From assembly GCA_036435485.1 (NCBI GenBank), contig CM071598.1, positions 121,274,148 to 121,338,147 on the forward strand: a stretch of 64,000 nucleotides of DNA, given 5' to 3'. The DNA comes from Saposhnikovia divaricata. Taxonomy: Eukaryota; Streptophyta; Magnoliopsida; Apiales; Apiaceae. The position numbers and the translations under genes are program-made. A model generated the notes under the pieces. That model saw nothing but the letters and a program-made list of their open reading frames with translations. It made no database searches and was not told the DNA's origin. The stretch's first letter is position 1. Each line of letters opens with the position of its first letter. Positions 36,952-48,280 of this stretch are shown one piece after another.

Positions 36952-37108
36952 AGGAACAATTGTCTTAAACTTTGTTAATTTTAGAAATCTAGAAAATGTA
37001 TATATATGATCCAGAATGCGCTTTAATCTTATTTATCTTTGTATTTTATTTTTGTTGTATCAGTTGAGTTATCCTCTAGGGATTTGCTTGTCAAACCCTA
37101 ACAATCAA

Positions 37109-37120
37109 ATAGGGGGTGAT
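37109..37120 (+). promoter_or_regulatory. Element C polypurine tract
   Basis: ATAGGGGGTGAT directly before the 3' LTR start TGTAAAGC. Confidence 0.85.
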
Positions 37121-38244
37121 TGTAAAGCATAATGTAATGTAATAGAGGATATATATAACTCAACTAGGATAAAAGATAAATAATATTAAATCTATACAGC
37201 GATCGTGAAATTTGAAGAACACGCACCAACAAGGATCAAGTCGCTGAAAGAAGTTCATTAACATGTTCAAGCCTCAGTGACAGAATAAGATGTACAGATG
37301 ATTCAGTTGAAGAGCCAAAAAGATTCCATGTATTTACATAATTTGAAGATACTGCTACAGGCTGATCAATTGGAATATAACGAAGGTGTGAAGATCAAGA
37401 TCAGTGCTAGTAGTCACTTGTGAACTAGACCAGCGCACTAATTGTCAGCACATACGAGAAGGATCAACACATTAATTTACAGAAAGAATTGCCAAAGACT
37501 ATTGACGATCAAGGACAAACATAATATTTCAAGGTATCGTCAAAAATTAATTTACTCTCTGAAAATTAAATAAGTAACAGATTAATTAATTATTTATAAC
37601 AAATAATTAAATTAATCTAGTACTTGAATTATTTTCAGAGATGAATTAAAACAGCAGAATAAAACAGAAGAAAGAAGCCCAAGAGATACAAAAATAGTAT
37701 TACTATGCGCAGTTACTATGCAAAGTTACTATGCACGGTTACTATTTGGGGTTGGTGTAATAGTGCCCGGTTACTATTTGGGGTTGGTAAAATAGTGTTC
37801 GGTTACTATTTGGGGGTTGTTGGAATAGTGCTCGGTTACTATTTGGGGGTTGTTGGAATAGTGTCAAATAGTGACTTTCTATAATCTATAAATAGGCCTG
37901 TTATATTTCATTTCAAAACACACCTCAACATACAACTTTCTCTGCTCTCTCTTATATCTTCTCTGTGTAAGCTGCTAGACATTCCATCTAGTAGGAAAGC
38001 CGGCTTAGCCCGCTTTCGTAGAAGGTCCTCGTGCCTAAACTATCCTTAGGAGTGTTTGATTTTGTAGCTGATCCATAGGGATTAGATTGTGTAACAAACC
38101 TCCGGGTTTTATCTATTCAAAGATATTTCCCAAAAAGTTGTGTTATTTCGATTCAGTATTTTTTGATCTCATATCCACATCAAAAATTGAATTATTTTTT
38201 AAATAACGTATTCAACCCCCTTCTACGTTATTCCGGACCTAATA
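37121..38244 (+). repeat. Element C 3' LTR (full length)
   Basis: 1124 bp, starting TGTAAAGC and ending CCTAATA where ACA would be usual. It contains the repeat array (about 37704-37860) and TATA box (37887-37894), plus the terminal 177 bp missing from the 5' LTR. Confidence 0.93.
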
Positions 38245-38249
38245 ATGCA

Positions 38250-40218
38250 TGCCTTCTTTCAAGTTATATTCTGATACTCGTCCCCTTACTTAATGTTAGC
38301 TTATAAGCTAGATAGATAATATATCAGTTATAAACCGGATATTTCTAAGACCTTTAGTGAGGGGCATATGAATCTCATTCTTCGAATATAGACCGGGAGT
38401 CAGTATTCCTTGATATATTGCCATTATTTTCGGAGGAAAATATTTAAGTAAATATTTTTTCCACTATTTATATGATGAATATTATTTTAATATTCATTTG
38501 AGATTATTTATTTAATGAATATTATCTTGAATATTCATTCGAACTTTATTTATTTAATGAATATTATGTTGAATATTCATTCAAGCTTTATTTATTTAAT
38601 GAATATTATCTTTAATATTCACTTAAAGTTGATTTATTTATCGAATATTATTTCAAACATTCATTTGAGTTATTTATTTATCGAATATTATTTTTGAATA
38701 TTCATTTAAAGGTTGGATTATTTGGTGAATATTTTTATATATTCATTCGAGGATTATTTATGAGCAATGTTTTATATTAAGAATATTCTTTAAATATTTA
38801 TGATTTAATAAATATTCTTGGAATATTTATTCGATTCTTTTAAACTAGTTTTAAAATAATTTTCTTATTCAAATTATTATCTTTGATCTTCAAATACTAT
38901 GCAAATTATTTCTTAGTCTTATTATTAATATTATTTTATCGAGGAAGGTTCTCAAAATTCTATTTTTCCTTCAAATCTATCTTCCAAATTATAAGGGAAC
39001 CTTACTGAGAGCTGTTATTTATTCGTTTAACTTCCCGGTCATAAATCTTTTGGAAACTATTCTTTCAGTCGCAACTTGGTTGCTGTTTATCAATTGAATC
39101 CTTGTATTACCTCCTCATCATTCGAGGGGTAAGATTGTTGGAACAGTTGGTATCCATTAACAAGCAACAGCTTGGGAAATATTGGTGAATTTTCCTTTCC
39201 AACTAGATACGACTACTTTGTGGAGTCTTATCAACGAGTATTATACTTGGGGAAAGGGGAACGAACTTTACGTTATAGAGCCATGGATGTTATTCGTACT
39301 AGGAGCCATGTAAGTGGCCGAGTGGTTCCGGTCCAACAATGGCCCAACCGTTGGCCGGGGGGTTCCAGATTGCGGTAGAAAAGTAAATCCGTCGGTGCTT
39401 CCTTCTACATGTGCAGAACAATGATGGGAAGCATAACATGCGATTGATCATCGTAAATGATATGGCTTCTAGCGCATCAATGCTCCACTATTAGTTCATC
39501 TTTCAAGTTGGAAATTTTCTGCAACATTATCAGTGTTGGCAGGGTAAAATGTGTTCAAAACTGGAATTGCAATATTTTCCTATAATTTCCTTCTTTATGA
39601 TACATGTCGATATCTTGCTCATATCTTTGTAAAACAGATATGTCTACAGAGTATATATTCTGAATTACCTTGTAAATTCATCTTACACATTATACTAGCA
39701 CTATGTTCGTTAATGCATGGCATATGGTTTCATTGACATTTAGAACTTTCATATATATTATTATCCAGTTACATATTATTTTTTGTGGGCTATTGCTCAC
39801 CCTTGCTTTATTTATTATATCACAACAACAGCTAGGTTCGATGGCCCACGTAAGGCGCACTCGACGCAAGCAGGTGGCTCTAGTCAGGGGACTACCCATT
39901 GATATTATTCCTGCCATTGCTGAGGTAGCCTGGGCTGGCAGCTTTTGTTTTCAGCCTTAATTATATGTGTCATTAATGTTAATCAATGGCAAGAACTTTT
40001 AAACTTATGCTGTAATCATTTTGGGTTGTTTTATATTCGTGGATCCTATTAGTAGAGACTTATTTCAATTTCATCTCTGGGACTATAACTGGTTGTGTGT
40101 GATGTGATATTATTGCGGGGTCATAGCATGTTTATTATTATGATTCAAGTTCAAGTATTATTAAGGGAATTGAAACCGTAACGACCAGGTCCCCGACCCC
40201 GGATCTGGGACTGTTACA
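38250..40218 (+). repeat. Element A 3' LTR, second part
   Basis: Continues the LTR interrupted at 23325. It includes the palindromic array (38468-38830) and the short Arg-rich ORF (39841), and ends GGGACTGTTACA at 40218. Confidence 0.92.
38468..38830 (+). repeat. Palindromic AT-rich tandem array in 3' LTR A
   Basis: Counterpart of 121-480, unit for unit, with scattered substitutions. Confidence 0.85.
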
Positions 40219-40263
40219 CCTTTCCATGCTGGGAAGTTAATAGGCATTTTTACTTTTGTACAG

Positions 40264-40347
40264 AAAGTTGGGCTGGGAACCTGTAGCCGGAGAAAGCCAT
40301 TTAAATGCATTATTGCGAGAAGTTCTAATTGCGTTGGCTATACACAG
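40264..40347 (+). pseudogene. Captured exon resembling aminopeptidase M1
   Basis: An 84-bp segment bounded by TTTTGTACAG and GTAGAT splice-like sites reads KLGWEPVAGESHLNALLREV then LIALAIH. The pattern KLGW....GESHL.A.LR matches a conserved segment of the M1 puromycin-sensitive/APM1-type aminopeptidase C-terminal region. Only this exon is present, without the catalytic HEXXH domain. It lies in CACTA element E, 39 bp right of the element A insertion. Family recognition is by eye; the frame is open throughout. Confidence 0.65.
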
Positions 40348-40402
40348 GTAGATGACTAATTGTATTGCTTATTATTCTCCATGTTTATAGTTTTACTATT
40401 AG

Positions 40403-40677
40403 ATATGATCAACAACATGGTTATAGTTCTACTACTGGATATGGTAATGTTGCTAACCCAACAACTGAAGCGCAGAATACTTCCTATGGGGCTCAAGGCG
40501 ACAACCATTCAGCACCGCTAGCAACCCAGCTTGGGGGCCAGCAGCCACCATACAATAGTTCGTATACATGCTAGTGTTTATAGCGAGCCTCCTTTGTATT
40601 CTGTTGATGTCAATGCAGGTCCAGCTTCTCAAACCGTTCCACCTAATGTAGCTGTGAAAGCCTCACCCCAGAGTTAA
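40403..40677 (+). pseudogene. Captured last exon resembling a KH-domain RNA-binding protein tail
   Basis: After a splice-acceptor-like TTTTACTATTAG, a low-complexity frame reads YDQQHGYSSTTGYGN and AQNTSYGAQGDN..., rich in Tyr, Gly, Gln and Ser. A frame change near 40565 leads to PPLYSVDVNAGP and ends PNVAVKASPQS before a TAA at 40675-40677. Tails of this composition ending in KASPQS-like sequence are, to my knowledge, found in plant FUBP-type KH-domain proteins; no KH domain is present here. It is truncated and frameshifted, hence a pseudogene fragment carried by element E together with the aminopeptidase exon in the same orientation. Confidence 0.45.
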
Positions 40678-41300
40678 TGTTAGTTAGGGTAATGCATCTC
40701 CAGTTTTATATTATCTTTTAATGTTGGTTTTAATAGGATTTTTATCAGATCTATCATTTCAGAAACTCGTCATTGTGGTTTAATTAGTTTAACTTGTCAA
40801 CTGGGGATTGATCATGTTTTTTATGTGCACTTGCAAATGCGCTGTAATTGAGACGTTTATCTTATGGTTGTAAGAAATGCTTGTCGAGGAATGCTTTATC
40901 AACTCTATTTTTATGTTTTTGTCGCCAATGCCTTCAAAACATTTACAATAAATTTACTCCATGACACTTTTGGTGCATTTAGATTACTTGTAGGCATGTC
41001 ACTTTGGTATATATTGGGGGTTTTGATTTCTTTATTTAGTTTTGGTTTGCCATTTTGATTTTGGTCTTGTTTTTTTGGGCATGTCATATATACAGGGCAT
41101 CCATATATAAAAAAAAACATAAATCACTTTTGTAATAAACTGATGTTAAATATGATGAAGTAACAACAGCACACAGACATGCAATGATGTAAAAAGAATA
41201 GAAACACATCAACTAGATATTAAGAAAATGATGTCTAAGAGAATAATATAAATCAGTTTTTTTTGAAACAACTGATGTTTATAAGTACATTAATAAGTAC
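40678..41300. other. Probable captured 3' UTR and AT-rich interior of element E
   Basis: Follows the stop of the KH-like tail and has the low-GC character of a plant 3' UTR, then passes into the subterminal repeat zone. No other feature is visible. Confidence 0.4.
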
Positions 41301-41664
41301 ATTAGACATCAATGTAGGATGACGTCTAAGATAACAATAGACATCACTTTATTTGCTAAAACTATAATGTCTAATATCTAAATAGACATCACTTTCAAAA
41401 AAAGAAATCGATGTGTATGTGAAAAATCACTTAGTTTATTATATGTTTTCTAGAATATGATGCAAGTAATTTGTTTATAAAATTAATTATATCTAACATA
41501 TTTTGTAAACCGATGTGTATTTAAGGAATTATCGATGTCTATTTTAGCACAGACATCGGTTACTGGCCGATGTCTAGAATAGACATCACCGACATCAACA
41601 TCGCTTGGAAAACAACATAGACATCGGCCAGAAACCGATGTCTATTGACCCTTTTCTTGTAGTG

Positions 41665-42075
41665 AGTGTGCGGAACATCAATCAAATCATCTAGTTCAAA
41701 ATGGTCAATATACAAGTCTATACTCCTATAAGACTTCTATAAAGCACTCAACTCTCTCGATGAATTGTCATCACAAATTAACATAATGCCTATTTTAGAA
41801 CTATGTCCATCAGACTTATAATAAACAAAGGAGGTAGCATCATACTCATATCTATCAACAAATTCTTTGAGGTCATGAAATGAAAATGTATCACAATCAA
41901 AATCACTTATAACCTCAGTTTTTCCACCAACATATGATATATTAGGCATAGGGGTAAAATACCAAAGTGGTAAAGCTACAAGATCATAGTAGACATGTAG
42001 TAAATACAAACAACAATCATGAAAACATAACATGTTGTTGACGCATAAAAATAGAGCAATAAAATTAGGCCGCAC
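41665..42075 (-). pseudogene. Mutator-like transposase N-terminal exon (PB1-like region)
   Basis: A minus-strand frame reads LPLWYFTPMPNISYVGGKTE, then FDCDTFSFHDLKEFVDRY and SFVYYKSDGH. The pattern YVGG...(8-10)...D.D..S..(E/D)L...V...GY....YYYK is that of the PB1-like domain at the N-terminus of many plant MULE transposases. A second part (41665-41740), after a frame change, continues IDLYIDHFELDDLIDVPH, also typical. The exon lies between CACTA elements E and F, which both inserted into this older gene. No catalytic DDE domain lies in the window. Confidence 0.6.
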
Positions 42076-42239
42076 TAGTAGAAAAGGTAGAATAGACGTC
42101 GCCCATATAATATCGGTTCATGATTTCATCGATGTAAAAGCTATCAATGACATCAGTTGAAAAAAAAATCAATATCTTCATGTATTATGACATCATATTA
42201 CACGACAACCAAATTCTAAAGTAGTCTTTAAAAATTTTA

Positions 42240-42660
42240 TCGCGCGCCAACAACTTTCCCCCCATATTACCCGATAAATTTTCCCCCTTCAGACAATATT
42301 TCCCCCTTAACCAATTCTTAGTTCCCTCCATTTTTAAGCCAATATTCACCCTCTCTCTCTTTCAGACAAAAATTTAAAAACAAAAACAAATTAATTAAAA
42401 CAAAAAAAACTCAGACCCCTCTTTCTCTCTCGACTTCACCCCCTCTCTCTTTCACCTCACCTGTCTCAACCTCACCCCCTCTTAAGAACCCTAATTCATT
42501 CCGCTTTCACTTTTTCTTTCACTCGCTCTTTCACTCTCTCTTTCATACTCTACCGAAAACTAAATTTGTGACCATAATTTCGCAACTGCTGAAGTTAATT
42601 GGTCAAATTGATTTGACCAATTGAGTAAAGTTCAATCCACTGCTTGAATCCATTTGCTCA
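42240..42660 (+). promoter_or_regulatory. CT-rich leader of the element F gene
   Basis: Runs of C and CTCTCTCTTTC repeats followed by a CCCTAATTC phrase resemble a plant promoter/5' UTR. No clear TATA box is visible. Confidence 0.35.
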
Positions 42661-42906
42661 CTAATAAAAAGATTGAATCGGTAAGTGAGTAAACTTGCAT
42701 GTGTAAGTAAACTCGACTTAATTTGATTCGAAACCTTATTTATGAACCCGATATCTTATTTTTCTAATTCACTTTTTCTTGTTCTTAATGTTCTTAATGC
42801 ACGAGCAACATTTAGAAGGAGAGATTGTTTGGGTAAGAATCAGTGACTAATATTTTCAATTTTATTTTCAGTAACTAATTATTGGAATATTTATGTTTTT
42901 TATACA

Positions 42907-45887
42907 GATGAGAGGAGCAAGAACTTGTTTGGATAGTGCTCGAAATCTCAAATTCGTAAGTGTTTCTTTATTTTTTATTGCTATGTTTGAATGTTTGTTT
43001 TTTTTGTGTTACATCGAACATTTGTTCTTTGTACAACATTCGGAGTCAGAGTGTACATAGAGTGTAGATATGTTCGTTAGGATTTTGAAGTTCACATATG
43101 CTTTATCTGCATGAATTGATGTGATTGTTTCAATATGTTTATTGTGATATGTCGTTCGTGAAAATAATTATATGTTTGTAAATGTTAATATGTTGCTTTT
43201 TTACTTGCTCTGTTGTTTACTAGAACTAAATAGTGTATGGTAGTATATGTACTGTCTCTGTTCACTAAGTACATATTATAGAAATTGTATTCCTTCGTGG
43301 TCATTTAAATGTTAATGAAATGTTGTCAATTAGTATTAATTTATATAGCTTTTGTTTAAAAAGCAAGTCAAACTTAGAACAACACTGTAACAATATATAC
43401 CAATCTTAACTGAATATTTAACTTATATACATTTTCTAGATCTAGACTCTTAGTCATTTGCAATAAGGTACAAAAAGAAAAAAGACTGTATAATAATATA
43501 TAATTTAAATAATAAATGAATAAACTTAAATATTTTTAATTACATACTGATGAAGTTAGATATGAATATGCTTATTGAATATAAATAATATGTTACTTGT
43601 TCAAATTAACTTGATAAATTGATCAGGTAGTATTCGGGGAGTTCGAAGCTTCGTAACTCCATCAACCTACTTCAATTTGCCAAAAGAGAAAAAGGACCCG
43701 AATTACGAAAGCTGAGTTTAGAAAAACAAAGAATGAGTTTATGTCACAGATTATTGATCTACAGGCTGAGCTGAGGTCGGTGGTGGCTAGTACATCCATT
43801 CATCACTCACCGATTCTCTCTGACAAATCAAGTTGTCTAGAAGAAAAAGAAGAAAAAGAAGAACATTTTGATGAAGAAAAGAAGTTCAAGTGTAAACCTA
43901 AATCTACAAAACTATTGATGGTCAATGAGGACAAGGAATACGAGGATGACGATGGTTGTGTTGATATTGGCCTTGCTGACCCTTCTCCACATGGGGAAAA
44001 GGTATAAAATAGTATATACATGGATGCCTCTGAATATTGTTTATTTTGTTAGTAGGGAGACTTATTATATGACCTTTACTTGTAAATTTAGAATCCGCGA
44101 AAATATGAGTTGGCGAAAATATGAGTTGGCGATGGTCAACATTGATAACAAGGAAGCGTTTGGTATGATTTTCTCCGAGGAAGACAATTGTAACTCAATA
44201 CATGGAGTGCCTCTGCAACCGGGACATGCTCGTGTCTCAATGGACGAAATTATAAAGGAAGACGCCTTGGTTCCAGTACAAGTACCTGGTGAAATGGAGA
44301 TAGTTTGCCAAGCTGTTGGCTCTCTTTTAGCATGGCCTAAAGACATGATCATCTTCACTCACACTATTGAGGTATATATTTTCTCAATAATCGGTGAACT
44401 TAAATGCATCTAAAAAATATATTATTTTACCTACATGAACTTATGTAAGTACTTTTAAGGATTCATGACAACTTAAGATAAAGAGTAGTGTGACGGAATT
44501 ACATCTACTTGTTATCTTTTCTTTACTTTATGTGTTTCTCAACCCATTGTTTATTTGTAGAAAAATAAAAAAGAAGTAGTGAAGTCATGGAAACAAAAGA
44601 ATGAGCTGAATGACTTCAGAGCGTATATGCCATTATGAACTGTGTCAAGCCAAATGAAAATGTGCCTCGTCAATTCATGTTGCTACATGTGCATGCAGTA
44701 ATAATTTTGAAAGAAAATTTAGAGTCCATTCAGATTTGATGTGATGCTGAGGTGTTTGGTATCGATAAAATTATACTTTTATTGCATGAAAATGTACTGA
44801 CGTTGTTCGAGTTTAACATGATTGGCCAGGCCACAATATCGACCTATATGATGTAAGTTCTTTCCTGTTTTGTGAATCTTTTCTCATATTTTCTATATTT
44901 CTGTAAGGATATTATGCAAAATGTATTATAAATAAATGTAGGTATTTACATACAGAGGTTCTCAAGAAAAGACAAACTGACTTGTATGCATTTATTGATC
45001 CATCAGCCACATATAAACTCATTGCTAATTTTAAAGCTTATGTTGTTGAAAGGATAAAATTTGGACCTTCTCGCATATTCCTCATGCCTCATAAGCAAAA
45101 GTAAGTAAATTGTTGAAATGTAGTTAATTAAGACTTATTATAGTAGTTGGATTTGTTTGCATATTTTTCAAATTCTAACTTTGATTTATCTATAATTAAA
45201 ATAGTTATCATTGGATTTTATCATGATTTGGGAATCTGAAATTTTTATTCCCAATCCATTGGCTCATTCGACACATTTTCCACAACTAGAAGAAGCATTA
45301 GTGCGGTAATATTTATTTACTTATTTAAACGATACATTTCGAGAACTAGAATGTAGCTTTCATTCTCAATCCATTGAGGTTGTAGTGAGATTTCTCAAGT
45401 TTGACTAATTTTCATCCACATAGCAGTTAGATCTTATATTGCCAAACAGGACGGGCCCTCAAAAATCCAAAAGTAAAAAATCTTATCGTAAGTCTTTGTG
45501 CACACTTTATCTTTGGTAAGTTCTTTGCTGTTAATTTAATTTCTAGCGACTGATTGATACTTAACTTATTATTAAAATAGGGATGCCTTAAATAACCGGG
45601 TGGTCATGAATGCGGTTATGTTTTCATGCGCTATATGAAAGATATTTTCGAAGACAAAGAAATGAAATTCATAGCAAGGTAAGCTTTATATTAAAGGTTG
45701 AACTCAATACGGTTGTTTAAGTACCACTTTAGTTACACTTTAAAACAATATTTTTTTATGTATGCTAATTTTTTGCTTGGTTTTTTTGTTCATAGTGGGC
45801 CCCAAAGAGTCGGAAGTCTTACACAAGGGAGGAGTTTGATGACGTGCATCTCGAGGTTCTTGGATATATCCAAAGATTTGTGTAATA
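42907..45887 (+). pseudogene. Transposon-borne ULP1/C48 protease-like gene, multi-exon, decayed
   Basis: Exons are inferred from reading frame plus AG/GT borders: about 42907-42957 (MRGARTCLDSARNLKF), 43690-44005 (Glu/Lys-rich, coiled), 44125-44371, 44571-44853, 44942-45101, 45205-45305, 45430-45490, 45581-45679 and 45796-45887. The third carries IHGVPLQPGHARVSMDEIIK and SLLAWPKDMII, the region I know as DUF8039 in plant transposon proteins. Later exons resemble a C48 (ULP1/SENP) cysteine protease: AYVVERIKFGPSRIFLMPHK, then YHWIL with the likely catalytic His, then GGHECGYVFMRYMKDIFEDK with the catalytic-Cys ECGY box. The last exon ends GYIQRFV and TAA. Stops inside the 44571, 45205 and 45581 exons show decay. 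Such genes ride in CACTA and MULE elements; whether they cleave SUMO-like substrates is unknown. Confidence 0.7.
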
Positions 45888-46902
45888 GATAATTAACTTA
45901 ACAAGTACCGGCTAGCTGCCTTTATATTATTTCTACTATCATGTGAACCTGATCTTTTCATCTGGGTCGTAACAGTTGTTTTGTCAGTTTGTGATATTGG
46001 GACTAGTTATATATATGAACTAGTTATATATATGTGGAAGGTGGAATTGTTGAATATGGATGAAATGTAGGGAGTTCATGTGGGCTTATTTTGTAATGAT
46101 CGAATAGTACTTGGTATTGTCAATTGAATGGAGAAATGACATTTTGACTTGATAATTAATTTTTTGAGAATTATGTTTTTTGTTATTTTTCTGCGACCAC
46201 TGTGGCTTGTTTTTCATTTCGGAATGGTTTTGGTTGTATGCTACTATTTTGGGTTGTATGGGTACTATTTCGGCTAATATTGTTATAACAACAATACATC
46301 AATTAAATTAAATGAAATCGATGTTTATAATATGTAAAACATCATTAGTAGAAATGAAATTGATGTAATTTACACACAATAACATCGTTAACACAAAACA
46401 AACTGATGTTATTTAAACACAATAATGTCACATTGCTCTTGCTTTTGACATCAGTTAAAATTGATGTCTAAGGGAGTTTAAGTCAACGTTTCATAAACAA
46501 AAACTGTTGTTGAAGGATGCTATATACACCGAAAAGTTTAAAGAACTGATGTATGTTATTATGTTTAACTTCTTTCTTTCCTTGAACTGATGTTAAATGT
46601 ATGATACACATCCTTTCCTAATAATTAATTGATCAAAATACATGTTCGTACCTTGTGCATTATGTTTTTCTGAATATAAATCTCTTATTGTACCAATACT
46701 GAATATTTACTAATATGTTAACCGAAATTTACTCTAAAAACATCTGTTAGTTTCCAGTAAATGATGTGCCAGATACCATTAGACATTGGTTAATAACCGA
46801 TGTAAAAACTTTGAACCTTCCTCTACACCCACCTAGACATCGGTTGAAAAATTGTTAGATATCGATTTTTAGTTGATGTCTATTGACCTTTTTCCAGTAA
46901 TG

Positions 46903-47666
46903 ATGGTTTGTACAAGTATGAATTGTACATACCTTCGATTGCAGAAGAGTACAACCCTGCTTGATAATGTATAGTGCTAATTGGACTTCTCATCATGATG
47001 TATATGAATTCATCCACTGAATTGAAGGATCGTTGTCAATTGTTTCAATTAGGGTTTTTCCAATAATTCTCTAGTTGCATCCTAATTCTTTCTTAATCAT
47101 CCATTTTTTCTGTTATATTTGAATATATTTTTGAAAATTGTATTATACATTAGACATGTCACGTAATGTTCTAGTTGGTGTCACGTCTTTCCAGTTCTAA
47201 ATCCGTTAAAATCAAGACATTTTTTGTTAGGTCAACATTCAACTAGATGAATGATAATTTCATTACTCATTGATAGAAAGTTAGAAATAATTACCCGATA
47301 ATTTTAGTGTGTAAAATGATATATAATACTTAGCAAAAAAAATGATATATAATCTTAATTTCATTTATCATTTTGAAATTTAACCCATTAAATATGAAAT
47401 AAGCTCAATTATGTGAATGTCTACCAAATTCACATATATAGATATGTTATTTTTTTTTGCTGAATAATAGATATGTTATCTACAATTATATGAGTATTTA
47501 GCATACCATTATCATAATTTATTTTTTGCTACTTGTTAATATTACGAGTTGAATATTAATTAGTTTCGATCCTAACCCCGTAAATCAATATTTGATTATT
47601 TGTTAAAAAAAATTCTTCGAATGACACCAAATATATATTGAAGATATATTTTTATGTTTTTAAATT
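46903..47666. other. AT-rich sequence between elements F and G
   Basis: About 760 bp, probably more of the older Mutator-like gene or its flank. The minus strand near 46910-47060 could be an upstream exon or UTR, but nothing is convincing. Confidence 0.35.
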
Positions 47667-47689
47667 CATTACAAGAATTCCCAGTTATA

Positions 47690-48055
47690 CCAATGGAATT
47701 TACCAACGGAATTTAATCTGTTGTTAATTACCAACGGTTTGCTAACAGTTTGAAAAACCAAAAATATGCCAACAGATCCCTAACGGATGACTAACGAATA
47801 CTTATCAACGGAAATTTTCGTTGGTAAAATAGAGGCCAAAAAATATTACAAACGGAAATGCTAATGGTTTACCAACGGATTTTTGCCAACGGAATACTGA
47901 TGACATAATAACAGTTTAGTAACGGAGTACTAACCCCATAGCAACGGAATTTGTAATTTCTGTTCCGTTAGCAACTGGTTACCATTTTAGATCGGTTAGG
48001 TGTATTCCTTTACTAATCCGTTGTAGGAGTAGATAGATCCGTTACCATTCCGTTG
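47690..48055. repeat. Subterminal CCAACGGA repeats of element G
   Basis: More than a dozen copies of AACGGA or TCCGTT in both orientations within 370 bp. Confidence 0.8.
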
Positions 48056-48280
48056 GAAATATTAATCATAAAATTTAATTTATTTATTTTACAAACTAGT
48101 TAAAAATGGGAAAAAAATCAAAAAATGGGTAATTAGTGAAAGTTGGGTAAAATTCATCACACAAATAGTGAGTATGACTACTTTGGTGTGTATGAATTTA
48201 TGTTCAAAACTTGGCTTTTTTTCTATTTTTATTTAAATTTTAATTTATTTTACAAACAAGTTAAAAATGGGGGAAAAAAT

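Larger units (their letters stand above)
23326..38244 (+). mobile_element. Element C: Ty1/copia, SIRE/Maximus-like, nested in element A 3' LTR
   Basis: Runs from TGTAAAGC at 23326 to CCTAATA at 38244, flanked by ATGCA at 23321-23325 and 38245-38249. The order gag, protease, integrase, RT, RNase H is diagnostic of Ty1/copia. The large gag with several zinc knuckles and the additional ORF after pol point to the SIRE/Maximus lineage. Stops and frameshifts occur in all ORFs, the 5' LTR lacks its end and the primer site, and CACTA element D interrupts the junction of protease and integrase. Confidence 0.92.
1..40218 (+). mobile_element. Element A: Ty3/gypsy chromovirus (Tekay/Del-like), split by elements B and C
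   Basis: An LTR retrotransposon whose left end lies outside the window. The parts run in order: 5' LTR tail, initiator-Met primer site, an extra acidic ORF, gag with zinc knuckles, aspartic protease, RT, RNase H, integrase, chromodomain, polypurine tract and 3' LTR. The terminal chromodomain and the order RT-RNase H-integrase place it among chromoviruses, and the long LTRs suit the Tekay/Del lineage. The internal region is broken by stops and an integrase deletion, so the copy is dead. Removing B (6977-21644) and C (23326-38244), each with one copy of its 5-bp duplication, restores continuity of pol and of the 3' LTR. The right flank at 40219 lies in CACTA element E. Lineage assignment is by motif recognition only. 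Confidence 0.9.
40219..41664. mobile_element. Element E: right end of a gene-capturing CACTA transposon
   Basis: Ends with CCCTTTTCTTGTAGTG at 41649-41664, the inverted form of the standard plant CACTA terminus CACTACAAGAAAAGGG. The last 350 bp are dense with GACATCGGTT and AACCGATGTCTATT units in both orientations. The left end is not in the window because element A inserted here. The interior carries two gene fragments (40264-40347 and 40403-40677). Element F has the same subterminal motif, so E and F belong to one family. Confidence 0.8.
42073..46902 (+). mobile_element. Element F: CACTA transposon carrying a ULP1-like gene
   Basis: Begins CACTAGTAGAAAAGGTAGAA at 42073 and ends with GTCTATTGACCTTTTTCCAG then TAATG at 46902. 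These ends pair as imperfect inverted repeats, with one C to T change in the right-hand CACTA. Subterminal GACATCGGTT/AACCGATGTC motifs at 46300-46880 match those of element E. The flanking trinucleotides (CCG left, ATG right) do not match, so the duplication has decayed or an end is slightly misplaced. The interior is a promoter-like CT-rich leader (42330-42550) and a multi-exon gene of the protease class; no transposase (Tnp2-like) ORF is visible. Confidence 0.8.

Noticed and set aside
40365..40677. Intact host gene right of element A
   Set aside because: Frameshifted, lacks upstream exons, and lies next to an unrelated aminopeptidase exon inside a CACTA end.
42070..46905. Target duplication for element F
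   Set aside because: Flanks CCG and ATG do not match, so no duplication is claimed.
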